A model generated the notes under the pieces. The model saw nothing but the letters and a program-made list of their open reading frames with translations. It did not search any database and was not told where the DNA came from. DNA of 29,251 nt. Source: an uncultured bacterium. GTDB lineage: Bacteria > Bacillota > Clostridia > Oscillospirales > Ruminococcaceae. This document shows, piece by piece, positions 21,957 to 29,220 of this stretch. Position numbers and translations under genes: made by a program. The DNA lies in contig CAJMQZ010000011.1 in assembly GCA_905215595.1 (NCBI GenBank), positions 1 to 29,251 on the forward strand. The letters are read 5' to 3'. Every line of letters starts with the position of its first letter. Within the stretch, counting starts at the first letter, position 1.

Positions 21957-22926
21957 TCGTTACCAGCGCGAGATCCATTATCTGCGCCTGTCGGTGACCG
22001 ACCTGTGCAACCTGCGCTGCCGCTACTGTATGCCGGACGGCGTGGAAAAGCTGGAGCGGGAAGCCGTGCTGACTTACGAAGAGTTTCTGCGTCTGGCCGC
22101 GCTGTTTGCCCAGTGCGGCATCGACACCGTGCGGGTGACCGGCGGCGAGCCGCTGGTGCGCAAGAACGTGGCGCAGCTGGTGGCCGGGCTCAAAGCGACC
22201 CCGGGCATCCGACGGGTCACCCTGACCACCAATGCGGTGCTGCTGGCAGAGCAGCTGCCTGCCCTGCTGGACGCCGGGCTGGACAGCGTGAACATCAGTC
22301 TGGATACCCTGCGCCCGGAGGTGTTCCACCAGATCACCGCCCGGGACGATTTTGCCGCCGTGCAGGCGGGCTTGCAGGCGGCGCTGGAAAGCGGCCTGCC
22401 GGTCAAGCTGAACTGTGTGCCGCAGGCGGGCGTCAACGAGGGTGAGCTGGAAGCGCTCGCCGCACTGGCGCAGAATAACGCCCTGCAGGTGCGGTTCATT
22501 GAGATGATGCCCATCGGCTACGGCGCTGCCATGCCCTGCATCTCCGGCCCGGAACTGCGGGCGCGGTTTGCCCGGCGCTGGCCGGAGCTTGCGCCCCTTT
22601 CCCCGGCGCAGGAGCACGCCTTGGGCGACGGCCCGGCGGTGTACTACACCGTGCCGGGCTGGCAGGGCAGCATCGGCTTTATTGCAGCGGTGCACGGCAA
22701 GTTCTGCGCTTCCTGTAATCGTGTGCGGCTGACAAGTCAGGGCTTTTTGCGCCCCTGTCTTGCCAGCGAGACCGGGTGCGATCTGCGCGCCCTGCTGCGC
22801 AGCGGCGCGGATGATGCGCAGCTGCTGGCCGCTATCCGGGAGACCATCTGGGCAAAGCCCCGGGAACACCATTTTAACGACAGTTCCATGCCCGCTACCC
22901 GCGGGATGTATCGCATTGGAGGATAA
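21949..22926 (+). CDS. moaA: GTP 3',8-cyclase MoaA
   Basis: A 325-residue radical SAM enzyme that forms 3',8-cyclo-7,8-dihydro-GTP. The N-terminal cluster motif is Cys20-x3-Cys24-x2-Cys27 (TDLCNLRCRYCMPDG). RVTGGEPLVRK is the SAM-binding GGE motif. The C-terminal substrate-binding cluster is supplied by FCASCNRVRL and a later PC (C-x2-C-x13-C). Length is normal. It overlaps moaC by 8 nt, giving a coupled moaCA pair, and the MOSC-MogA gene begins 6 nt after its stop with GGAGG within the moaA end. Confidence 0.95.
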   Translation: MFDRYQREIHYLRLSVTDLCNLRCRYCMPDGVEKLEREAVLTYEEFLRLAALFAQCGIDTVRVTGGEPLVRKNVAQLVAGLKATPGIRRVTLTTNAVLLAEQLPALLDAGLDSVNISLDTLRPEVFHQITARDDFAAVQAGLQAALESGLPVKLNCVPQAGVNEGELEALAALAQNNALQVRFIEMMPIGYGAAMPCISGPELRARFARRWPELAPLSPAQEHALGDGPAVYYTVPGWQGSIGFIAAVHGKFCASCNRVRLTSQGFLRPCLASETGCDLRALLRSGADDAQLLAAIRETIWAKPREHHFNDSSMPATRGMYRIGG

Positions 22927-22932
22927 ATAACT

Positions 22933-23865
22933 ATGGGTAAGCTTCTGGCAATCTGCACCAGCCCCAAGCGGGGCACCGTAAAAACCGAGGTGCCCAGCGC
23001 CGTCCTGACCCCGGAATGGGGCATCGTGGAGGACGCCCACGGCGGTAACTGGCACCGTCAGGTCAGTATGCTCAGCGCCGAAAAAATCGAGGCGTTCCGC
23101 AAGAAGATCTGGGTGGACTACGGTGCCTTCGGTGAAAATCTGGTCATTGAGGGCTTCGATTTCCGTAATCTGCCGGTGACCAGCCGGTTCGCCATCGGGG
23201 ATGTGGTGCTGGAAATGACCCAGATCGGCAAGGAGTGCCACAACGACTGTGTCATCAAGCAGCAGACCGGCGAGTGCATCATGCCCCACGAGGGCGTGTT
23301 CGCCCGGGTGCTCACCGGCGGCGAGATCCATGTGGGGGACGAGGTGACCCTGTTGCCCGCACTGGAAAACCCGCCCCTGCGTGCCGCCGTCATCACCCTT
23401 TCCGATAAGGGCAGCCGCGGCGAGCGGGAGGATAAAAGCGGCCCGCTGATCGTCCAAATGCTCACCGCCGCAGGCTATGTGGTGGAAGAGACTATGATCC
23501 TGCCGGACGAAGCCAAGGCGCTGAAAGCGCAGCTCATCCGCATGGCAGACGGCCGTCAGGTGAACCTTGTGCTCACCACCGGCGGCACCGGCTTCTCCCC
23601 CCGGGACATCACCCCGGAAGCCACCTGCGCTGTGGCCGACCGCAACGCCCCCGGCATTGCCGAAGCTATGCGCTACCACAGCCTGAGCATCACCCCGCGC
23701 GGGATGCTGAGCCGTGGCGTCAGCGTGCTGCGCGGCAAGACCCTGATCGTCAACCTGCCGGGCAGCCCCAAGGCGGTGCAGGAGAACCTCGAGTACATCC
23801 TGCCCAGCTTGGAGCACGGGGTACGCATCGCCGCAGGTCTGGATGGCGAGTGCGCTCGCAAGTAA
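22933..23865 (+). CDS. MOSC domain-MogA/MoaB fusion protein
   Basis: A 310-residue two-domain protein. Residues 1-145 form a MOSC domain with Cys102, Cys106 and Cys115 (IGKECHNDC, TGEC); MOSC domains bind Moco and, with a conserved Cys, handle sulfur. Residues 150-305 form a MogA/MoaB domain (AAVITLSDKGSRGERED, TTGGTGFSPRDITPEAT), which adenylates molybdopterin before metal insertion by MoeA. The fusion couples the adenylation step to a Moco-binding or sulfur-handling module. This architecture exists in other clostridia as far as I recall. It sits directly between moaA and the molybdate transporter. Confidence 0.9.
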   Translation: MGKLLAICTSPKRGTVKTEVPSAVLTPEWGIVEDAHGGNWHRQVSMLSAEKIEAFRKKIWVDYGAFGENLVIEGFDFRNLPVTSRFAIGDVVLEMTQIGKECHNDCVIKQQTGECIMPHEGVFARVLTGGEIHVGDEVTLLPALENPPLRAAVITLSDKGSRGEREDKSGPLIVQMLTAAGYVVEETMILPDEAKALKAQLIRMADGRQVNLVLTTGGTGFSPRDITPEATCAVADRNAPGIAEAMRYHSLSITPRGMLSRGVSVLRGKTLIVNLPGSPKAVQENLEYILPSLEHGVRIAAGLDGECARK

Positions 23866-23940
23866 GAGTTTTCGCCCCGTTTTCCTTTACGAGGCGTAGA
23901 AATACAGTTGCGTTTTACTTTAAGTGAGGAGAAAACAGAG

Positions 23941-24825
23941 ATGAACGACCATCGCATTTCCCGACGGAGCTTTCTGGCCGCTGCCGGTATGGCCGGTGCA
24001 GCCGCTGCCCTCACCGCCTGCGGCGGTGCTGCTTCCAGCGCAGCATCGTCTGTGGCTTCCTCTGCCGCCGCTTCCTCGGAAGCAGCACAGAGCGTGGAGT
24101 TGATCGTGTTTGCCGCCGCCTCCCTCACCGAGACACTGAATGCGATCGGTGAGAGCTACACGGCAGAGCACCCGGAGGTGACCTTCCGTTTCAACTTCGA
24201 CTCTTCCGGCACCCTCAAGACCCAGATCCAGGAGGGCGCGGATTGCGATCTGTTCATCTCTGCCGGTCAGAAGCAGATGAACCAGCTGGACATCACCGCT
24301 TCTGCCGATGTGAACAAGGACGGTCTTGACTTTGTGGATGCCGACAGCCGCGTGAACCTGCTGGAAAACAAGGTGGTGCTCTGCGTGCCGGAGGGCAGCG
24401 ACAAGGGCATTGACAGCTTTGACGCACTGGCCGAGCACTTGAAGGCACAGGATATCCTGTTCTGCATGGGCAACAGCGATGTGCCCGTGGGGCAGTACAC
24501 CCAGAAGATCCTTACCTACTACCAGCTGGACGAAGCTGTACTGGCTGCTGCGGGCGTGATCACCTACGGCTCCAACGTCAAGGAGGTGACCACGCAGGTC
24601 ATCGAGGGCAGTGTGGATGCCGGTGTTGTTTACTGCACGGATGCGTACAGCGCCGGTCTGACCCCCGTGGACGAGGCTACCAAGGAGATGTGCGGTCAGG
24701 TCATCTACCCCGCCGCCGTGCTGAAAGCCGCCCCCAACGCCGAGACTGCCAAGGAGTTTTTGGCTTACTTACAGACCGACAAGGCCATGACCGTGTTCGA
24801 GGGCGTGGGCTTCAGCGCCGTATAA
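23941..24825 (+). CDS. modA: Molybdate-binding lipoprotein ModA with Tat-type signal
   Basis: A 294-residue solute-binding protein of the molybdate/tungstate ABC transporter. The signal has ISRRSFLAAAG (residues 6-16), a fair match to the Tat consensus SRRxFL, and a lipobox LTAC with Cys27. A Ser/Ala-rich linker follows to about residue 50. The ModA-type oxyanion site begins with FAAASL (57-62), and SSGTLKTQI and DLFISAG also fit. ModA is favoured over TupA because of these motifs; ModA proteins often bind tungstate as well. GTGAGGAG lies about 9 nt before ATG 23941. It begins the modABC block 75 nt after the MOSC-MogA gene without a clear terminator. Confidence 0.92.
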   Translation: MNDHRISRRSFLAAAGMAGAAAALTACGGAASSAASSVASSAAASSEAAQSVELIVFAAASLTETLNAIGESYTAEHPEVTFRFNFDSSGTLKTQIQEGADCDLFISAGQKQMNQLDITASADVNKDGLDFVDADSRVNLLENKVVLCVPEGSDKGIDSFDALAEHLKAQDILFCMGNSDVPVGQYTQKILTYYQLDEAVLAAAGVITYGSNVKEVTTQVIEGSVDAGVVYCTDAYSAGLTPVDEATKEMCGQVIYPAAVLKAAPNAETAKEFLAYLQTDKAMTVFEGVGFSAV

Positions 24826-24835
24826 AGGAGCAGAC

Positions 24836-25507
24836 ATGGACTGGTATCCGTTGTGGAACAGCCTGCGCATTGCTTTGATCAGCTGCGCAGCGGTGTTTTT
24901 TCTTGGCATTTTTGCGGCCTATTATATCGCCCGGCTGCCCCGGATGGTCAAGGGTGTGCTGGACGTGCTGCTCACCCTGCCCATGGTGCTGCCGCCCACG
25001 GTGGTGGGCTACTTTCTGCTGCTGCTCTTCGGCGCAAAGCGGCCGCTGGGCATCTTTTTCATGCAGCATTTCGGGGTAAAGCTGGTAATGAACTGGTACA
25101 GCGCCATCTTTGCTTCCATCGTGGTGGCATTTCCGCTGATGTACCGCACCGCGCGCGGCGCGTTTGAAAGCTTTGACGAAACGCTGGCGTGGTCGGCGCA
25201 GACGCTGGGACAGTCCGATACATGGATCTTTTGGCGGGTGCGGATGCCCGCCTGCCGTCAGGGCATTCTGGCGGGCACGGTGCTGGCTTTTGCCCGGGCA
25301 CTGGGCGAATACGGCGCTACCAGCATGATCGCGGGCTACACCCCCGGCAAGACTGCCACCATTGCCACCACGGTCTACCAGCTCTGGCGCACCAACGATG
25401 AACTGGGTGCCATGCGGTGGGTGCTGGTGGATATCGCCATCTCGGCTGTGGTGCTGCTGGCGGTGAACCTGCTGGAGAAAAAACAGAAAGCGGGTGGCCG
25501 GAAATGA
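24836..25507 (+). CDS. modB: Molybdate ABC transporter permease ModB
   Basis: A 223-residue inner-membrane permease with about five hydrophobic spans. The EAA loop that docks on the ATPase lies near residues 115-138 (ETLAWSAQTLG...RVRMP), and FARALGEYGATSMIAG (152-167) is characteristic of ModB. AAGGAG is about 6 nt before the ATG, 10 nt after modA. The stop overlaps modC by 4 nt (ATGA). Confidence 0.94.
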   Translation: MDWYPLWNSLRIALISCAAVFFLGIFAAYYIARLPRMVKGVLDVLLTLPMVLPPTVVGYFLLLLFGAKRPLGIFFMQHFGVKLVMNWYSAIFASIVVAFPLMYRTARGAFESFDETLAWSAQTLGQSDTWIFWRVRMPACRQGILAGTVLAFARALGEYGATSMIAGYTPGKTATIATTVYQLWRTNDELGAMRWVLVDIAISAVVLLAVNLLEKKQKAGGRK

Positions 25508-26553
25508 GCCTTGAAGTCAACATTGAAAAAAAGCTGGACGGCTTCACCCTGCGCGCCGCTTTTACCGCCGGCAACACCTCCACCGCCCTGCTGGGCGCTT
25601 CCGGCTGCGGCAAAAGCATGACATTGCGGTGTATTGCAGGCATTGTAAAGCCGGACCGCGGGCGCATCGTGCTGGACGGGCGGGTGTTGTTCGACAGTGC
25701 GCAGCACATCGACCTGCCGCCGCAGCAGCGGGGCGTGGGGCTGCTGTTCCAGAACTACGCCCTGTTCCCCAATATGACTGTAGAGCAGAATCTGATCTGC
25801 GGCCTGAAGGCGGAAAAAGACCCCGCCGCCCGCCGCGCCGCCTGCGCCGAGATGCTGCGCGCCATGCGGCTGGAGACACTTGCCAAACACTACCCCGCCC
25901 AGCTTTCCGGCGGGCAGCAGCAGCGCACCGCGCTGGCACGCATTCTGGTGGGCAAGCCCCGCATCCTGATGCTGGACGAGCCCTTCAGCGCGCTGGACAG
26001 CTACCTGCGGGAGGAGGTAGAGGGCGAGGTAGGCAGCCTGCTGGCAAACTTTGCGGGCACCGCCCTGCTGGTGACCCACAACCGGGACGAGGCCTACCGC
26101 CTGTGCAAAGAGATGATCGTGCTGAATGAAGGGCAGGTGCTGCGCGCCGGTACCACCAAGGCCGTTTTTGCCGACCCGCAGAGCATCGCTGCCGCGCGGC
26201 TGACCGGCTGCAAGAACATTCTGCCCTGCACCCCGCTGGACAGTCACACCGTCCGTCTGGACGGCTGGGACACCACCTTGCGGCTGGCGCTGCCCGTCCC
26301 GGCGGGCTGCACCGCTGTGGGCATCCGTGCCCACGACTTTACGCCCTGCACCGCCGATGCATCCAACGCCATCCCTGTAAAGGCGGTCTCCACCAGTGAA
26401 AATCCCTTTGACTGGAATCTCATCTGTACCCCGCCAGAGGGCACGGCGCAACTGTGGTGGAAGGTAAGCAAACAAAGCCTTTGCTCGGCAGCGCCCGCCG
26501 CGCCGCAGTACCTGTGTGCCGCACCGGAGAGCATCATGCCGCTGCAAGGCTGA
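25504..26553 (+). CDS. modC: Molybdate ABC transporter ATP-binding protein ModC
   Basis: A 349-residue ATPase. Walker A GASGCGKS (31-38), Q-loop around LFQNYALFPNM (81-91), ABC signature LSGGQQQR (134-141), Walker B ILMLDEP (154-160) and the switch His in LLVTHNRDEA are all present. A C-terminal extension from about residue 230 resembles a MOBE/TOBE regulatory domain, which in ModC proteins binds the oxyanion and inhibits transport when metal is plentiful. ATG 25504 overlaps the modB stop; an in-frame upstream start at 25417 lies inside modB and is rejected. It ends the cofactor/transport operon. Confidence 0.93.
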   Translation: MSLEVNIEKKLDGFTLRAAFTAGNTSTALLGASGCGKSMTLRCIAGIVKPDRGRIVLDGRVLFDSAQHIDLPPQQRGVGLLFQNYALFPNMTVEQNLICGLKAEKDPAARRAACAEMLRAMRLETLAKHYPAQLSGGQQQRTALARILVGKPRILMLDEPFSALDSYLREEVEGEVGSLLANFAGTALLVTHNRDEAYRLCKEMIVLNEGQVLRAGTTKAVFADPQSIAAARLTGCKNILPCTPLDSHTVRLDGWDTTLRLALPVPAGCTAVGIRAHDFTPCTADASNAIPVKAVSTSENPFDWNLICTPPEGTAQLWWKVSKQSLCSAAPAAPQYLCAAPESIMPLQG

Positions 26554-26556
26554 AAA

Positions 26557-26591
26557 ACGATTTGAAATGGCTTCCGCTGTGCTCTAGCCAT
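26557..26591 (+). repeat. Interspersed intergenic repeat, copy B
   Basis: Starts ACGATTTGAAATGGCTTCCG and ends CTCTAGCCAT, closely matching copy C at 29157-29192. ATGGC and GCCAT near its ends can form a small stem. It begins within a few bases of the modC stop codon. Confidence 0.65.
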
Positions 26592-26665
26592 ATTCTGCTC
26601 TGAGCCGGAAACGCTTGCGGGTGTTTCCGGCGGGGTGGCCTTTGCCGCCACATGGCTGTTCTGGC

Positions 26666-26679
26666 AGGAAACGCTTGCA
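26666..26679 (+). promoter_or_regulatory. Possible CcpA cre box upstream of the GDPD gene
   Basis: AGGAAACGCTTGCA fits the cre consensus TGNAARCGNWWWCA at 12 of 14 positions. A poorer copy lies 60 nt upstream inside a hairpin. The site is about 90 bp before the -35 box, which suits activation or a distant role rather than direct blocking. Confidence 0.35.
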
Positions 26680-26770
26680 CCGGACAAAACTACCGGCTGA
26701 GCGGTTTCGGCAGAGTGTTCAAGAGTGGGGAAATATCTTTGTGCATAGCTGCCAAAAATCGGGTGAGCGC

Positions 26771-26799
26771 TTGTATTTCGTCTCGGAAAAGTGTACAAT
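26771..26799 (+). promoter_or_regulatory. Promoter of the GDPD-DUF624 operon
   Basis: TTGTAT at 26771-26776 and TACAAT at 26794-26799 are 17 bases apart. The expected start near 26806 gives a leader of about 115 nt. Confidence 0.75.
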
Positions 26800-26840
26800 A
26801 AAACTACAAATTGTTTGCGCAGAGCAGGAGAGCGACAGAC

Positions 26841-26880
26841 AGAGCGGAATAGCTTTGTTTTGTGCGCTCTTTTTGTTTTG
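26841..26880 (+). terminator. Possible attenuator in the GDPD leader
   Basis: AGAGCG (26841-26846) and CGCTCT (26865-26870) can form a 6-bp stem with an 18-nt loop, followed directly by TTTTGTTTT. It lies after the promoter and about 40 nt before the coding start, so it would act as a leader terminator if real. The stem is short. Confidence 0.4.
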
Positions 26881-26921
26881 CGGCCATCACCTACGGGTAA
26901 ACCGGAAAGGAAGCAGAACCT

Positions 26922-27668
26922 ATGGCTATGGATACCGTGAAGCTCGAGAACAAAACCGTCCGCATGGTGGCCCACCGGGGCCTGAGCGGACTGGAAAAGG
27001 AGAACACCTGTGCGGCCTTTGTGGCGGCCTGCAACCGCGCCACCTACTTTGGCGTGGAAACAGACGTGCACCGCACCGCAGACGGGCAGTTCGTCATTTT
27101 CCATGATGACAACACCGCCCGGGTGGGCATCGACCACATGATCATCGAGGAGACCACCTTCGACACCCTGCGCAAGCTGCAGCTGACCGACCTTGACGGC
27201 AAGCGCGGCCGCATCGACCTGACCATCCCCACCCTGATGGAGTATATCGAGATCTGCAAAAAATACGGCAAGCACTGCGTACTGGAGCTGAAGAACCAGT
27301 TCAAGGCCGCCGATGTTTACAAGATCGTTTCCATGATCGAAAAGGCGGGCTATCTGGAACAGGTCACCTTTATCTCCTTTGCACTGAAGAACCTGATCTA
27401 TCTGCGTCGCCGCTACCCGCAGCAGCCCGCCCAGTTCCTTATCAAGGAGTGGGACGACCATGTGCTGGAAGCGCTGGAAAAGTATAACCTTGGTCTGGAC
27501 ATCTATTATAAATCTGCCACTGCCGAAAACGTGCAGAAGGTGCACGCCCTTGGGCAGGAGTACAACGTATGGACGGTCAACGAGGCTGCGGACGGCGCAG
27601 CACTGGTTGAGATGGGCGTGGACTACATTACCACCAACATTCTGGAAGGCACCGTCAAGGCTGAGTAA
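26922..27668 (+). CDS. Glycerophosphodiester phosphodiesterase
   Basis: A 248-residue cytosolic GDPD, which hydrolyses glycerophosphodiesters to glycerol 3-phosphate and an alcohol. Catalytic and metal residues are seen in VAHRG (His18, Arg19), KENT (Glu27), GVETDVH (Glu46, Asp48) and FHDD (His61). No signal peptide is present, so it acts on imported or internal phosphodiesters (UgpQ-like). GGAAAGGA lies about 10 nt upstream; a second ATG at 26928 is also possible. It heads a three-gene unit with a DUF624 protein and an unknown single-pass protein. Confidence 0.9.
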   Translation: MAMDTVKLENKTVRMVAHRGLSGLEKENTCAAFVAACNRATYFGVETDVHRTADGQFVIFHDDNTARVGIDHMIIEETTFDTLRKLQLTDLDGKRGRIDLTIPTLMEYIEICKKYGKHCVLELKNQFKAADVYKIVSMIEKAGYLEQVTFISFALKNLIYLRRRYPQQPAQFLIKEWDDHVLEALEKYNLGLDIYYKSATAENVQKVHALGQEYNVWTVNEAADGAALVEMGVDYITTNILEGTVKAE

Positions 27669-27713
27669 AAAATTGTTTTCATAAGCAGATTACAGGAAGG
27701 AAACGCACCGCAC

Positions 27714-28409
27714 ATGAGCCGAATCTTTGACCCGGAAAATAAATTCTGGAACGCCATCGGCAAGGTTGCCGATGTTACCTGCATGAGCCTGCTGTGGTCC
27801 CTTACCAGCCTTCCGCTGGTGACCATCGGTGCCGCTACCACCGCATTTTACGCCTATACCATGCGGCAGGTGCGGGACACCGAGGGCAGCATTTTTTCAG
27901 GGTTCTTTGGCGCTTTTAAGCAGCATTTCAAAAAAGCCACCCTGCTGTGGCTGCTGGAAGCTGCAGGCATCGCCTTTTTTGCTGCTGACCTTGTTGGTGT
28001 GTGGAACCTCTACCTCTTTGTAGGCGGTCTGCCCGCCATTCTGGTGGGGGCGTTGGTGCTCTGCCTGACGGTGCTGTTTCTGGGCTGCACTTTCTACATC
28101 TGGCCGCTGCTGGCAGTGTTTGATTTCCCGCTGAAAAAGCTGCTGGGCAACAGCTTTATCATGGCGGTGGGCAACCTGCCTGTCACCCTGACGCTGGCGC
28201 TGCTCTGGGCACTGGCCGGTGTGGGCTGCTTTTACATGAGCGGTGTGTTCTTTGTGTGGGTAGGGCTGGCTATTTTTGTGTCCTCCTACTTCATCAACAC
28301 GGTGTTCAAAAAATACACCGGCGAGCTTGCCGAGGAGCAGGCTGCATGGGAGCAGGCAGACCGGGAGCGGAAACAGCGCAAAAAAATGCAGAAGCGCGGG
28401 CTGCTGTAA
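27714..28409 (+). CDS. DUF624 (YesL-like) membrane protein
   Basis: A 231-residue membrane protein with about five hydrophobic spans. The N-terminal part (PENKFWNAIGKVADV, SLLWSLTSLPLVTIGAA) is diagnostic of DUF624/YesL. In other Firmicutes this family often sits near carbohydrate ABC transporters and two-component systems, but its function is not known. The C-terminus is a charged cytoplasmic tail rich in Lys, Arg and Glu. AGGAAGG is 13 nt before the ATG, a long spacing. It lies 45 nt after the GDPD gene with no terminator between. Confidence 0.85.
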   Translation: MSRIFDPENKFWNAIGKVADVTCMSLLWSLTSLPLVTIGAATTAFYAYTMRQVRDTEGSIFSGFFGAFKQHFKKATLLWLLEAAGIAFFAADLVGVWNLYLFVGGLPAILVGALVLCLTVLFLGCTFYIWPLLAVFDFPLKKLLGNSFIMAVGNLPVTLTLALLWALAGVGCFYMSGVFFVWVGLAIFVSSYFINTVFKKYTGELAEEQAAWEQADRERKQRKKMQKRGLL

Positions 28410-28427
28410 GCGGGAGGCGGAGAGAAG

Positions 28428-29126
28428 ATGAACTTGCGGGAACGCTTTACACGTTGGAAAGCAGCAGAGGGGGCAAAGCTGCGTCCCATGAGCCCCCGGC
28501 AGCGTGCGGGCTACATTTTGCACTACTACCGGTTCTGGCTCATGGGGCTGGTTCTGCTGCTGGCGGTGGGCTTTTACATCGGGGACGCTGTGGTGCAGAG
28601 CCAGAAAGAGATCCTGTTACAGGGCTTTTTCACCAATGATGAATACAACCTTTTCCCGGCGGAGAATATCCAGAAGGACTACGCTGCCACGCAGGCGCTG
28701 ACCCGCCGCCAGCGGATCGTTTTTGACGATGCGCTGTACATTGACCTTGGGGGAGATGCCAGCGACTACACCTCTGCCAGCAACGGCAAGCTGATCGCCT
28801 ACACCCTGACCCATGAGCTGGATTTTGTGGTGACCAGCGACGAGGTGCTGGCCTACTACAAGGACAATATGCCCATGCGGGATCTGCGGGAAATCCTGCC
28901 AAAGGACTTGCAGCAGCAGCTGGGCAGCGCCCTGTGCACCGAGGTGAATGCAGAGGGCAAAACCGTCTGTGTTGCGGTGGACATGACCGGCAGCCGCTTT
29001 GTGGCGGGCACCGGCGCAGATGCCGACCCCCGGGTGGCGCACACCTACTATCTGTTTGTGCCGGAAAGCGCACCGCACACCCAGCAGATCGCAGAATTTC
29101 TGCGCTATGCCTTCCGGCTGGAGTGA
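28428..29126 (+). CDS. Unrecognised single-pass membrane protein
   Basis: A 232-residue protein I cannot assign. A basic N-terminus is followed by one hydrophobic span (about 36-54), which places residues 55-232 outside the cell if the positive-inside rule holds. The outer part is acidic, has no lipobox or catalytic motif that I recognise, and contains isolated cysteines only (SALCTEV, KTVCVAV). GGAGGCGGAGAG is a good ribosome site. It begins 18 nt after the DUF624 stop, so the two are probably co-expressed and may interact. Confidence 0.75.
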   Translation: MNLRERFTRWKAAEGAKLRPMSPRQRAGYILHYYRFWLMGLVLLLAVGFYIGDAVVQSQKEILLQGFFTNDEYNLFPAENIQKDYAATQALTRRQRIVFDDALYIDLGGDASDYTSASNGKLIAYTLTHELDFVVTSDEVLAYYKDNMPMRDLREILPKDLQQQLGSALCTEVNAEGKTVCVAVDMTGSRFVAGTGADADPRVAHTYYLFVPESAPHTQQIAEFLRYAFRLE

Positions 29127-29156
29127 TGCCGCCCGGCGGGCGGCAATGCGGGACGG

Positions 29157-29192
29157 ACGGTTTTGAATGGCCTCCGCTTGTGCTCTAGCCAT
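29157..29192 (+). repeat. Interspersed intergenic repeat, copy C
   Basis: Starts ACGGTTTTGAATGGCCTCCG and ends GCTCTAGCCAT, with the same ATGGC/GCCAT pairing as copy B. It lies 30 nt after a stop codon, like copy B, which is also just downstream of a gene. Confidence 0.65.
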
Positions 29193-29220
29193 GTTTAGCG
29201 GAAAAATTATTTTAAATAGA

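Larger units (their letters stand above)
26554..26921 (+). other. 368-nt intergenic region: repeat, hairpin, cre-like boxes, promoter
   Basis: No gene is supported. In order it holds repeat copy B (26557-26591), a 9-bp hairpin (26604-26612/26623-26631) that could end the modABC transcript although no T-run follows, two GGAAACGCTTGC words exactly 60 nt apart (26607-26618 and 26667-26678), a promoter (26771-26799), and a hairpin followed by T-runs (26841-26880) in the leader of the next gene. Confidence 0.65.

Noticed and set aside
21835..23817. 660-codon open frame on the minus strand
   Set aside because: Antisense to moaA and the MOSC-MogA fusion, both identified by motifs; no independent coding signs.
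23941..26553. TupABC or WtpABC tungstate transporter
   Set aside because: FAAASL and the other binding-protein motifs, together with the ModB-type permease, fit ModABC. Tungstate transport cannot be excluded but the family is Mod.
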